From Thermoguttaceae bacterium (GTDB lineage: Bacteria; Planctomycetota; Planctomycetia; Pirellulales; Thermoguttaceae), in NCBI GenBank assembly GCA_028694795.1, contig JAQVKF010000016.1, positions 1 through 34,515 on the forward strand: a stretch of 34,515 nucleotides of DNA, written 5' to 3'. The number at the start of each line of letters is the position of its first letter. Position 1 is the first letter of the stretch. A program made the translations under genes and the position numbers. The notes beneath the pieces were generated by a model. That model was not told the origin of the DNA, did no database searches, and worked only from the letters and a program-made list of their open reading frames with translations. Below, piece after piece: positions 15,418-23,874 of the stretch.

Positions 15418-15559
15418 CGCAAACGTGTGGAGCTCCTTTCTTCCTGCATTGTCATATGGTGGTATTGTCACGCGGTTTGTCACCCGCTGTGGAATTTCGT
15501 GATCGGTCGAGGCTTTTAATTCGCTATTCCTATTTCAAATCTCACCCACTATAGGTTCG

Positions 15560-16132
15560 TCAGGACGAACGAAAATGTTCGTCTTCGAGTTCGAGAATGG
15601 GGATCAATAGCTCGCGCAATTGCAATCTCGCGCGGTGCAAACGGCTTCGGACAGTTCCGACGGGCAATTCGAGCATCTCTGCAATCGTTTCGTAACATAA
15701 ACCGTCCATCTCACGCATTACCAACACCACTCGCTGCTCGGTGGGCAGGCGTGAAATCGCGCGTTGGACCAGCTCGTCTCGCTCTTTCTGCAGCAGGGGC
15801 ATCTGCGGATTGCTTGTCGGTGCGATCAGTTCCCACTCCTCGTCACTCCCCATCGGTTCGAGTTGTTCCGTTCTTCGCCGACGTAGATCGAGAGCCGCTC
15901 GCACCGCAATTCGATAAAGCCACGTATAAAACGACGATTCCGCACGGAACGCCGATAGTTTCAGGTACGCACAGATAAACGCCTCCTGAACTGCGTCCAG
16001 GGCGTTCGACGAGTCGCCGGTGATATGCAGTGCAGTTTGGTAAAGTCGGCCTTCGTACTTCCGAATCAATTCACCAAACGCTGCCGAATTACCCGCGAGT
16101 GTTTCCTGAATCCATTGCGAGTCGCTCTTCAC
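15560..16132 (-). CDS. ECF-type RNA polymerase sigma factor
   Basis: A 190-residue group IV sigma-70 protein. Region 2 (residues about 20-90) shows FGELIRKYEGRLYQTALHITGD, DAVQEAFICAYLKLSAFR and SFYTWLYRIAVRAALD. Region 4 (about 125-180) shows LPTEQRVVLVMREMDGLCYETIAEMLELPVGTVRSRLHRAR, the helix-turn-helix for the -35 element. It lacks extra N- or C-terminal domains. The next gene on the same strand, 142 bases away, is the putative membrane anti-sigma protein, the usual operon layout. The target promoters and the signal are unknown. The gap of 142 bases could contain a separate ribosome site for the partner. Confidence 0.92.
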   Translation of the reverse strand: MKSDSQWIQETLAGNSAAFGELIRKYEGRLYQTALHITGDSSNALDAVQEAFICAYLKLSAFRAESSFYTWLYRIAVRAALDLRRRRTEQLEPMGSDEEWELIAPTSNPQMPLLQKERDELVQRAISRLPTEQRVVLVMREMDGLCYETIAEMLELPVGTVRSRLHRARLQLRELLIPILELEDEHFRSS

Positions 16133-16627
16133 GGTTTTCCGTTCTCAAATGGAGGAATATACCCCAGAAATTAATCTATCCATGTTCGATTTGTTCCATC
16201 CGTGTCGGAATGAGGTGTCGATATCGTGGGATCGCACATACCATTCCCTCAATTTTTCAGTTGGGAAAATTGCCGTTCGGAGTCGTTCTCCACCCTGTAG
16301 ACTTCGAAAAGACTCCCAAAGTTCCCTAAAAATGGAATTTTAACCCGTTTTTACCGAAATCTTTCCGTTTTTTCGGTTGACCAGGTTTTTGCAAGCACAA
16401 TACAAGGGATTATACGTTCCATGGGATGGCGGTATCGACACCACGTATCATATATCATAATAGAATCTTGCCAAAATCAAAAGGACAAAAATGGAATGAG
16501 GGACAATCGGGCTGATTTCAATGGTAAACGGTTCGATTTCCACAGCCGTTTTCCATAAGCCGCCGCAAACACCTCTGGGGTACGTGTTTTCCCTAAGCGG
16601 TGTGCCATCTTAATCGAGGAGAAGAAA
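16133..16627. other. Divergent intergenic region between the sigma factor and the secreted orphan
   Basis: 495 bases without a credible gene; the small plus-strand ORFs here are low-quality shadows. It contains AT-rich stretches that could hold promoters for both sides (a TTGACC near 16375 and CATAAT near 16456), but no pair is convincing. The right end has GAGGAGAAGAAA just before ATG 16628, a strong ribosome binding site. Confidence 0.4.
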
Positions 16628-17379
16628 ATGTTTCATTGCAGAAGTGAGGTCTGTTCTGTGTTTGGATGTGTTTAGCGACCACGCTTGTTTTTGCGCAAGA
16701 GTCGACGCGAGTTACGTTACCCACTCCGATTCCGGCGGATACACCTGAAATTCTGTCCGAAATCCAATCGGAGGTGATTCAGAATGTCGTGGGTTTAACC
16801 AATGACATTCTAAGTTTCGTGCCAAGTCAGAACGTCAAACAGAGCGCTCAATCGTTCCCCAAACATGGTGTGAATCCGGTGGCGATGACGGTTCATTTTC
16901 ACTACCAACCGTGCGTTGGCGAACCAAAAAACGCATCGGAACTCCGTTGGATCAAGGTAACTTTTACTGATGACGTTTCCTACACGCCGATTTATATTGC
17001 GGAGTCGAAGAAACGATTCATGGTGGATGGAGAATTTCCAAACGAGCCTGGCCAGATCAACGAATTTCAAGCGTTTGAAAACCAATTTCGTCAGACGCCA
17101 GAGTCTCGTTTTTACATAGGTTTTGTAAGATCCGCGTCCGGAGAACTTTTACCTACACTGGTTATTTTGGAGAATATTTTTGGACTAGATCAATGGATAT
17201 TGACCATCGAAAATGATCAGATTACCCGTTTGACGCAATGGAAAATGCCACGATTTGAGGGACGCACAGATCGTTCACAGTGGCAAGGTGTTTCACTTCG
17301 ATGGGATGCCGGACAAACCCAATGGGTAACTTTTGCGGATGTGACGACACTTTCCGTGGGGGATGGTGAACGGCCGTGA
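16628..17379 (+). pseudogene. Small secreted orphan protein with an apparent frameshift in its signal peptide
   Basis: The long frame in the track begins at ATG 16666 and gives 237 residues, but that start leaves only MCLATTLVFAQE as signal. A much better start, ATG 16628, sits right behind GAGGAGAAGAAA and reads MFHCRSEV before stopping at TAG 16673-16675. Moving by one base between the frames would give MFHCRS..LFCVWMCLATTLVFA, a proper Sec signal. A one-base deletion, a sequencing error, or coupled translation through a short leader frame are possible. The mature part is mostly beta-like, with no recognised domain (TVHFHYQPCVGE, RLTQWKMPRFEG). Listed as pseudogene because of the start; the rest of the frame is intact, so it may still be expressed. 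Confidence 0.5.
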
Positions 17380-17806
17380 GATTATCGGTCAATTTTCAGC
17401 CCACACGGATCGAATCCACGGCCTGCCGTTTAATATTCAGCTCCAATCCGCTCGGAACGTCCAGCTGTGAGTTCATTCTTTTGACCAGACGGTGGTGATT
17501 CAAACTCGTAATCAGTCGTACGGTCCGCCCGTGGTGCGTTACCTGAACGATGGTAGTCAATTGGACAACACGCATGGCGTAATCACTTCGATCATTTTTC
17601 GTGGAAATTCGGATTTTCCATATACATCGCTTTTGGGATTCGATAGAATGGCGGGGGGCTGTGGACGGGTTTCGTGAAAGGCTGCTCGTGAGGGCGGCCT
17701 ACGACGAGAAAATCGTGAAAACGTCCCATTTTGCGATACTTTTGCTCGTAAACGCTCCTTCGTTTTCATTGCAATCCCTATCAAGCCGTTATAGGAAGTG
17801 TTTTTC
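17380..17806. other. Intergenic region before the kinase-etherase fusion
   Basis: About 430 bases with no recognised gene. A minus-strand frame of 59 codons (17396-17575) is listed separately. The plus-strand ORFs 17492-17677 and 17601-17912 show no family features. AGGAAG at 17793-17798 is the ribosome binding site of the next gene. Confidence 0.4.
17396..17575 (-). CDS. Possible small hypothetical protein (59 residues)
   Basis: A frame one residue below the track's apparent cutoff: it starts MRVVQLTTIVQVTHHGRTVR and ends KRQAVDSIRVG. The same frame stays open for about 40 codons upstream to a stop, so it may be the end of a decayed longer gene. The amino-acid mix looks protein-like, but there is no clear ribosome binding site and I recognise no family. 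It would converge on the secreted orphan. Confidence 0.2.
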   Translation of the reverse strand: MRVVQLTTIVQVTHHGRTVRLITSLNHHRLVKRMNSQLDVPSGLELNIKRQAVDSIRVG

Positions 17807-19573
17807 ATGTCCCATTTTCTCATTATCGAATCGGGTTCGACGAAAGTCGATTGGGCATTGGTGGATCATGTCACGGGCGAAATTCTTCAAGCGTGGAACT
17901 CTCCAGGTTTGAATCCGTATCATCAACAGGAATCGGACATTCGAGCGGAAGTTTCCACAGGAATTCTGCCCGCTCAGGCGGTGGCGACCGACGTTCATCA
18001 CGTATTCTTTTACGGAGCCGGCGTTACAGGCGAGGCGAAAGCGGATGCGTTAAAATCGGCATTGCGTCAATCGCTTCCGAACGCCGTTGTGGAGGTCTGT
18101 TCCGATCTGTTGGCCGCCGCACGCGGATTGTTTGGCACAACCCCCGGTATCGCCTGCATTCTCGGTACGGGGGGCAATTCGGGATTGTACGACGGTCAGG
18201 CGGTGATCGATAATGTATCGGCGGGCGGCTTTATCCTCGGTGATGAGGGAAGCGGTGCGTGGCTCGGACGACAATTGCTATCCGACTTTCTCAAGCGTCT
18301 TATGCCGGAGCCGCTGCGTACCATTTTCGCGAAAAAATATGAACTTACCACTCTCGCGATTCTCGAACATGTTTATCGTAAACCCTTTCCCAATCGCTAT
18401 TTGGGCAATTTTTCACGCTTCTTGAACGAGCAGATTTCCGAACCCTATTGCCACGCACTCGTACGTCATGGTTTTTGCGAATTTTTTGAGCGAAATATCT
18501 GTCGTTATGCCGAGGCGACACGATATTCGGTCGCTGCGGTCGGTTCGATCGCGTTTGAATTTCAGGATATTTTCCGAGAGGTAGCGGCTCGATATGGTTT
18601 CACGGTGGGGCAAATCGTGCGTAGTCCGCTTGGCGGTTTGATCCGTTGTCATCACGCCATGCTCCATGGCCGAGCGTCAGCTGTGAACGCGGCGGGACTG
18701 GAAGAGAAGTCCAGAGTGTATGCCGACATGCCGGTGACCCCGTCAGATACGTCGTCAGCCGCGCCAGTAGCGAAAATTACGGAGTCGGCGTCGCGGTATG
18801 ATCATCTCGAACGGATGAGTACGCATGAGATATTGGAGGGGATTAATCGCGAAGATCACGGCGTTCCGGAAGCGGTTCGCGCATGTATTCCGGCGATGGA
18901 ATGGCTCGTCGATGCGACGGTTGAACGGATGCGGCGTGGTGGTCGGCTGTTTTATATTGGCGCGGGCACAAGCGGTCGATTGGGCGTGTTAGACGCCTCG
19001 GAAATTCCGCCGACGTACGGTATGCCGTTCGACCGCGTGATCGGTTTGATTGCGGGCGGTGATGGAGCGATTCGCAAAGCGGTTGAGGGTGCGGAAGATG
19101 ATTTTGCCGGGGGATTCCGCGATCTGGAAAAATACGCGATTGGGGCGGATGATGTGCTGGTGGGCATTGCAGCGTCGGGCACCACACCTTACGTGATTGG
19201 CGGTTTGCGAGATGCGCGTCAGCGTGGCATATTAACCGCCTGTATTACCTGCAATCCTGCCGCGCCGGTAACGCGGGAAGCTGAAATTCCACTCGTTGCG
19301 GTTGTCGGTCCGGAATTTGTCACCGGCAGTACACGTATGAAATCGGGGACGGCCCAAAAGTTGATTCTGAATATGATTAGTTCCGCGGTCATGATTCGGC
19401 TCGGTCGAGTTCAAGGCAATAAAATGGTCGATATGAAGATAGCGAACGCGAAACTTGTAGATCGCGGAACCCGCATGGTGATTGAGGCGACAGGTTTGGA
19501 CTACGATGAGGCGAAACGTCGGCTCCTCGAAGCGGGCAGTGTTCGTGAGGCGATTGCTCGTTTTCAGGGTTAA
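17807..19573 (+). CDS. murQ: Amino-sugar kinase fused to N-acetylmuramic acid 6-phosphate etherase (MurK-MurQ-like fusion)
   Basis: One 588-residue protein carries two consecutive steps of peptidoglycan amino-sugar recycling. Residues 1 to about 290 are a BadF/BadG-type sugar kinase: phosphate loop IIESGSTKVDW, LGTGGNSG, and GGFILGDEGSGAWLG. From about residue 320 it is a complete MurQ: GGRLFYIGAGTSGRLGVLDASE with the catalytic Glu, GAEDD, and the signature VTGSTRMKSGTAQKL. MurQ removes the lactyl ether of MurNAc-6-P to give GlcNAc-6-P. The kinase half probably makes that substrate from MurNAc, or phosphorylates GlcNAc. The track starts at GTG 17798; ATG 17807 has AGGAAG 8 bases upstream and gives MSHFLIIESG. 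It is monocistronic here. Cytoplasmic; no signal peptide. Confidence 0.92.
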   Translation: MSHFLIIESGSTKVDWALVDHVTGEILQAWNSPGLNPYHQQESDIRAEVSTGILPAQAVATDVHHVFFYGAGVTGEAKADALKSALRQSLPNAVVEVCSDLLAAARGLFGTTPGIACILGTGGNSGLYDGQAVIDNVSAGGFILGDEGSGAWLGRQLLSDFLKRLMPEPLRTIFAKKYELTTLAILEHVYRKPFPNRYLGNFSRFLNEQISEPYCHALVRHGFCEFFERNICRYAEATRYSVAAVGSIAFEFQDIFREVAARYGFTVGQIVRSPLGGLIRCHHAMLHGRASAVNAAGLEEKSRVYADMPVTPSDTSSAAPVAKITESASRYDHLERMSTHEILEGINREDHGVPEAVRACIPAMEWLVDATVERMRRGGRLFYIGAGTSGRLGVLDASEIPPTYGMPFDRVIGLIAGGDGAIRKAVEGAEDDFAGGFRDLEKYAIGADDVLVGIAASGTTPYVIGGLRDARQRGILTACITCNPAAPVTREAEIPLVAVVGPEFVTGSTRMKSGTAQKLILNMISSAVMIRLGRVQGNKMVDMKIANAKLVDRGTRMVIEATGLDYDEAKRRLLEAGSVREAIARFQG

Positions 19574-19594
19574 CGTGAAGATATTCCACACTAC

Positions 19595-19691
19595 CGCGGC
19601 AACGGCCGGGAACGCCTGGTAGCGTATTGTCGCTACCGCGACGTTGCCATGAGGCCGCGATACGGTCGCGGAGTCGTAGCGGGCGTTCCCC
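19595..19691. repeat. Highly structured palindromic intergenic element
   Basis: Just after the fusion gene lie several perfect inverted repeats. GGGAACGCC (19608-19616) pairs with GGCGTTCCC (19682-19690), GGTAGCG (19618-19624) with CGCTACC (19631-19637), and CCGCGA (19655-19660) with TCGCGG (19666-19671). GGCAACG (19598-19604) pairs with CGTTGCC (19642-19648). The last pair crosses the first, so alternative folds or a pseudoknot exist. A 13-mer of this element recurs at 1804-1816. It may be a REP/BIME-like repeat acting as terminator or RNA-stability element. No T-run follows. Confidence 0.5.
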
Positions 19692-19975
19692 CTTCCGGTC
19701 CTCACTGATCGAATATGCTGAATCATATGCCGAATGCTGGCAAATGTTCTACTCCAACCCGGGAGGGTTTTCTTATTAGGACGTTGGTACTATTAGTGTT
19801 AGGTAAAAAACACCAGTGTCAGATAAAAAGTGCTATTTTCGCGATTCGGAGGCGTGCTTTTCTTGGATGCGTCTATTTTAAGTGGAATAGAAATGATGTC
19901 GGCAAATCTCTAGAATTGTGCCAAAATAAGGTAAATGGAATCGAGGCAAAAATAAAGTCTTTTTCAAGGAGATGT

Positions 19976-21112
19976 ATGGTGCTGTACATGTTGAAAAAAA
20001 CAAGGTTTTTCCGGCTTTATGTGCTGGTAATGCTTGCCCTGATGCAGAGTCCGGGGCTGATCTGGAGTGAGGAATCCCCTGAGGCATCCGAAGAACCTAA
20101 GTCTCTTTATGAGCCACTGGAATGGAACGTCGATGAATATTTCGGTGATCTTAACGGTGGTCGCATGGTGTGCCGGGCGATCGAGGAAAACAACGTCGAC
20201 AAGTGTTTCCACCTGGACGACGATTTGTCTCCATCTTTAAGTCCAGAATTTCAACGGCTGATTCTTAGTGCCGTTAATACTAAAGGCGTAGACAATATGA
20301 CACCCTTAATGTGGTCTCTCGCCTCCAATAATTTTGAGGCGTTTGAACATCTGTTGAAACTGGGCGCAAACCCCAATGTTGCTTATATTGGTTTGCCTTC
20401 GAGGATGGCAAAAGCGGTGAAGAATTATGAGGAAAAGTATTGCAGGGAAGAAACCAAATATGGCGAACTACATCCGATGCTTTATGCGATCATCTACCAT
20501 TGTCGACGCAATTGTACGGTGGTCGAGATTCTTGCAGATCATCCGGACAGTCGTTGGCTGAAAGCGGCGCTCGAAAACGGTTGGGATCCCAATTTTAGAC
20601 CTGGGGCAGCTCTGACGATCGCCGCGAACTCTGGTTATATGGATAATTTTTGGTTGCTTGTAGAGGCGGGGGCGGATATCAATCAGTGCAGATCGTCGTT
20701 TGAAGGTGTTTTTGGCGAGGCGCCAGAGGAACTCATTCCTGTTCTTGAGAAAGTGAATGAGTACGTTCGCAGAAGAATTTTAGATTTAGTGACGATGCCT
20801 ATCGAAGAATTGTGGAAAGACGGGACTTTTGCGGACAATTTATCCTCGCAACACTGGCGCAAAGGTCGGCAGCAATTACTTGATGCCCTCGTTGCCCAAG
20901 GGATAGATACTGTCAAGCACTGGGAAGAGTACCAAGAGTGGAAAAAGACCAGCAATTTGGAGAGCGCATGCGAACGCTACGGGTGGAAGAAAATGTCTAA
21001 GCAAGAGGAGCAAGAGGCTTTTTGGAGTATTCTCGAAAAGCCTATCAAGATTCCTTTGGAAGTCCCTCGTCTTCCGAATCGAACGCTGACCGGAAAGCTG
21101 GGTACGCCGTAG
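19976..21112 (+). CDS. Secreted ankyrin-repeat protein
   Basis: A 378-residue protein. The track starts at 19715, but residues before 19976 look non-coding. ATG 19976 follows AAGGAG and gives MVLYMLKKTRFFRLYVLVMLALMQS, a basic start with a hydrophobic helix, then a likely signal cleavage near SPGLIWS. GTG 19979 and ATG 19988 are close alternatives. Ankyrin-like repeats are seen at DNMTPLMWSLASNNFEAFEHLLKLGANPNV and GAALTIAANSGYMDNFWLLVEAGADINQ. The last third is helical, charged and rich in Trp/Lys/Glu. Likely a protein-binding factor in the periplasm; partner unknown. Its end overlaps an out-of-frame continuation (next entry), so its 3' end may be frameshifted. Confidence 0.62.
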   Translation: MVLYMLKKTRFFRLYVLVMLALMQSPGLIWSEESPEASEEPKSLYEPLEWNVDEYFGDLNGGRMVCRAIEENNVDKCFHLDDDLSPSLSPEFQRLILSAVNTKGVDNMTPLMWSLASNNFEAFEHLLKLGANPNVAYIGLPSRMAKAVKNYEEKYCREETKYGELHPMLYAIIYHCRRNCTVVEILADHPDSRWLKAALENGWDPNFRPGAALTIAANSGYMDNFWLLVEAGADINQCRSSFEGVFGEAPEELIPVLEKVNEYVRRRILDLVTMPIEELWKDGTFADNLSSQHWRKGRQQLLDALVAQGIDTVKHWEEYQEWKKTSNLESACERYGWKKMSKQEEQEAFWSILEKPIKIPLEVPRLPNRTLTGKLGTP

Positions 21113-21724
21113 CGGTTTATGGAGAAATCAACAGGGCAGCAATTCTTTATAAAGGGCCGCCCTCGTGTAGTTTTGCGGATTTGAGCGGTATGGCCGGTTG
21201 GATTTTCGAGTTAAAAGTGACGACGGGCAGTGATTTCGGTCTCAAATACTGGTTAGACGATGAAAAATCGCCTATCATCAACGGTACGAACCATAGTTTA
21301 CCCGTACAAATTACGGAAAACGGCAAGAGTAAGGATGTATACCAATGGACGGTGTTGTCAGATGGCACGGTCGATTATCCGAGTTCGATTTACGTCGAGG
21401 GTGTGAATGCGTATGGCAAAACGGATACGCTGATGTGGCGACTTCTGAAACTGGTGACGCTAGCCGAAGACGGTTTGACAGCAAAAATCACGGATACGAA
21501 TACAAAACGACGGGCACGGCGTACACGAGATGCTCGTCGTGGTATGCTGGAGGGCTCTCGCGGGACCCTTTTCACGGACGATGTGGGGTTCGCGACGGCG
21601 AGATGGTATGTATTGTGCGTTTTTTGGTTGGCATGGACGAATTGCTTGACTTGGATATGTGGATGAATTATATCCGTGACCATAGGTGTTGCGTATGGAA
21701 AAAGCTACATGATAAGGGGGCTCC
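21113..21724 (+). pseudogene. Decayed coding stretch after the ankyrin gene
   Basis: Right after the ankyrin stop, another frame (track ORF 21022-21666) reads like protein from about 21100 to 21480, for example YAVAVYGEINRAAILYKGPP and SSIYVEGVNAYGKTD. Before and after that it looks random, and a third frame takes over near 21500. No start codon with a ribosome site fits its beginning. It is either the C-terminal part of the ankyrin gene, joined before a frameshift near 21095-21110, or a remnant of another gene. No family was recognised. Confidence 0.35.
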
Positions 21725-23014
21725 ATGAGTATGAAAAGGCAATTATCCGCAAGTGCGGCGTTATTGACGGCGGTGGCCGCTCCTGCGGTACACGCTGCGG
21801 GCAGCGATATGCTTCGGTTGGCGATGGTCGGTTGTGGTGGTCGCGGTACGGGGGCGATGATGGACGCTCTTTCCGCGCGTCGAGGTCTGAAGATTGTGGT
21901 GATGGCCGATGCGTTTGAGGGACGTTTGAGCAGTGCGTGGCAAAATGTCAACGATATGGTTTCGGGGACCGATGGTGCGGCTGGTTGGTTTGATGTTCCG
22001 GCGGAGCGACGTTTCGTGGGATTGCACGCTTATGAGGAAGCGATCGCGTGTGACTGCGATATTGTGGCGTTATGCGGTCCCCCGGGATTTCGTCCGATTC
22101 AATATGAGGCGGCGGTCGCGGCTGGTAAGCACGTTTTTCTCGAAAAACCGGTCGCCACCGATGCGCCGGGCGTCCGTTGTGTGATGGCGACGAATCAAAT
22201 CGCTAAAAGCAAAGGGCTAAGCGTGGCGGTCGGACACCATCTGCGGCATGAGGTAAAACATAAAGAGGCGATTTCGCGGATTCATGATGGAAGTATCGGC
22301 GAACTCAAATATATGCGCATTTACTTTGACGATAGCGGCATTTGGACTCGTCCGCGTCAAGCGAACCAGACGGAATTGGAGTTCCAAGTTCAGAACTGGT
22401 ACCACTTTGTGTGGTTGTCTGGCGACCATATTTGTGAACAACATGTGCATGATATTGACGTGGCGAACTGGATGGCTCAGGGGCATCCGGTCCGTGCGAT
22501 TGGTATGGGTGGACGAATGCGACGTGATCCGAAAACAAGTGAAATTTTTGATTATCACGCGGTCGAATTTGTTTATCCGAATGATGTACGCGCATTCAGC
22601 TTCTGCCGTCAGATTCCGAATTGTTGGAACAGCTTTTCGGAACATGCACATGGTACCAAAGGGCGTGTGGATATCGAGGGTCACGGAGCGGCGACGGTCA
22701 CGATGGATGGTCAAACGCCATTGCGTGTGGAACGTGGGCCGGACGGACATCGTTTGGAATGGGAATATTTCCTCGATTCGTTGCGAAACGGCAAACAGCA
22801 ATTTGATGCTGACTGGGCGACGGAATCGACGATGGCCTCGATTTTGGGCCGCATGGCGACATACAGCGGCGCGGAAGTGACGTGGAACGACGCGATCCAA
22901 TCGGAGACGAATTACTCGCCCGAATGGACCGATTGGAACTCGGAACCGAAATCGAAACCGGACGCGAACGGTAATTATGCCACCGCGGTACCGGGAGTCA
23001 CCCCCGCTCTTTAG
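21725..23014 (+). CDS. Exported Gfo/Idh/MocA-family oxidoreductase
   Basis: A 429-residue dehydrogenase-family protein that probably oxidises a sugar or sugar derivative with NAD(P). The N-terminus MSMKRQLSASAALLTAVAAPAVHA is an export signal with KR rather than RR, so Sec or an atypical Tat route. The Rossmann fold follows (LRLAMVGCGGRGTGAMMDA), then the canonical catalytic EKP in GKHVFLEKPVATDA. The downstream domain has GDHICEQHVHDIDVANW, a conserved His-rich segment of planctomycete members. In contrast to the paralogue at 3366 its EKP is intact. GGGGG/CTCC lies directly before ATG 21725. It is followed by two hairpins. Substrate unknown. Confidence 0.88.
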   Translation: MSMKRQLSASAALLTAVAAPAVHAAGSDMLRLAMVGCGGRGTGAMMDALSARRGLKIVVMADAFEGRLSSAWQNVNDMVSGTDGAAGWFDVPAERRFVGLHAYEEAIACDCDIVALCGPPGFRPIQYEAAVAAGKHVFLEKPVATDAPGVRCVMATNQIAKSKGLSVAVGHHLRHEVKHKEAISRIHDGSIGELKYMRIYFDDSGIWTRPRQANQTELEFQVQNWYHFVWLSGDHICEQHVHDIDVANWMAQGHPVRAIGMGGRMRRDPKTSEIFDYHAVEFVYPNDVRAFSFCRQIPNCWNSFSEHAHGTKGRVDIEGHGAATVTMDGQTPLRVERGPDGHRLEWEYFLDSLRNGKQQFDADWATESTMASILGRMATYSGAEVTWNDAIQSETNYSPEWTDWNSEPKSKPDANGNYATAVPGVTPAL

Positions 23015-23023
23015 GGTGTGCTT

Positions 23024-23067
23024 CCCCAATCATTGGGGTAAATGGTCACTCCCATTTGGGAGCGACC
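23024..23067 (+). terminator. Tandem hairpins after the Gfo/Idh/MocA gene
   Basis: CCCCAA-TCA-TTGGGG (23024-23038) starts 10 bases after the stop. It is followed by GGTC-A-CTCCC-ATTT-GGGAG-C-GACC (23044-23067), a 9-bp stem with one mismatch. Neither has a clean T-run, so this may be a termination or mRNA-end-stabilising structure. The remaining bases up to nikR show no gene. Confidence 0.4.
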
Positions 23068-23270
23068 GGCTGTAAATAGGGAAGGTAAACCAGTGACGTT
23101 GGCAGCATCAATGTCTAATAAGAAGACCGCATCAACGTCAGATAAGAGAATCTTCCCGACCTACGTCGCGGCGGGTCAGGTTGGTGTGGTCTATTCAGCG
23201 ATAGATTCGCGAGCTGGACTAAGATCAATCGGATAGCGGTGCGATTCCGAATCGCCCAGGTTACGTGCGA

Positions 23271-23702
23271 TTACGGAATGGATTGACCGGTCGTTGTCAT
23301 CGATAACGAGGTGTGTATCATCCCTTTGCAGGCCGCAAGTTGTTCGTGCAGTTTGCGAATATCTTCGCCAGGACCGTGGACAATAATGCATTCCATGCAA
23401 TGATGATGATCGAGATGCGCGTGTTGCGAACAGATGATGAGATATCCGAAATCGTGTTGAATATCGACAATCTTCCGCAGTAGCGTCGCTCGGTGATGAT
23501 CATAGACAATCGTGATCGCTCCAGCCAGTGTTTCGGGGGCGGACTCTGCCGGCGCGATCCATTCGTGATGAACCAACGCCGCTCGCATCAGACTCTTAAA
23601 AGCCTCGCTGCGTGTGGGAAATTGCTTCTCTTGAATCCAGTGATCAAACTGTTCAAGCAAATTTCCTTCTATGGAAATTGTGATTTTGGCCACGCCGCTC
23701 AT
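23271..23702 (-). CDS. nikR: Nickel-responsive transcriptional regulator
   Basis: A 143-residue repressor with an N-terminal ribbon-helix-helix domain (VAKITISIEGNLLEQFDHWI, residues 4-45) and a C-terminal ACT-like nickel domain. The square-planar nickel site is fully present with the right spacing: His83 in IQHDFG, His94 and His96 in QHAHLD, and Cys102 in HHHCMEC. Nickel-loaded NikR binds palindromic operators and shuts off nickel uptake genes. AAAGGATGG lies just before the ATG. It is divergent from the GH110 gene. The likely target in this genome is the ECF nickel/cobalt transporter at the left end of the window; no operator was identified by eye. Confidence 0.93.
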   Translation of the reverse strand: MSGVAKITISIEGNLLEQFDHWIQEKQFPTRSEAFKSLMRAALVHHEWIAPAESAPETLAGAITIVYDHHRATLLRKIVDIQHDFGYLIICSQHAHLDHHHCMECIIVHGPGEDIRKLHEQLAACKGMIHTSLSMTTTGQSIP

Positions 23703-23725
23703 TCGTCCATCCTTTCTTCGGTCTG

Positions 23726-23754
23726 TTGGATTCGCGTAGGATATTTGTTATACT
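23726..23754 (+). promoter_or_regulatory. Candidate promoter for the GH110 galactosidase gene
   Basis: TTGGAT (23726-23731), a 17-bp spacer and TATACT (23749-23754). It lies in the short space between nikR and the galactosidase, so both genes may be controlled here. The AT-rich TATACTATAC block could also provide the -10 of nikR on the other strand. Confidence 0.4.
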
Positions 23755-23874
23755 ATACTCGTGGTGTTCGATGATACCCATGGATAGGGCGTTTTCGTTC
23801 CCCTCAATGGGGCAGCAACACATCCCTTCCATAACCTTTCTGTTCAAAATGTGAGCCATTGATAGGAGTTTTTC

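Noticed and set aside
19715-19975. Upstream extension of the ankyrin protein
   Set aside because: The residues look non-coding and a ribosome site with a signal peptide lies at 19966-19976.
23105-23152. Two 24-bp similar units GCATCAA..ATAAGA
   Set aside because: Too many mismatches and only two copies; no clear biological meaning.
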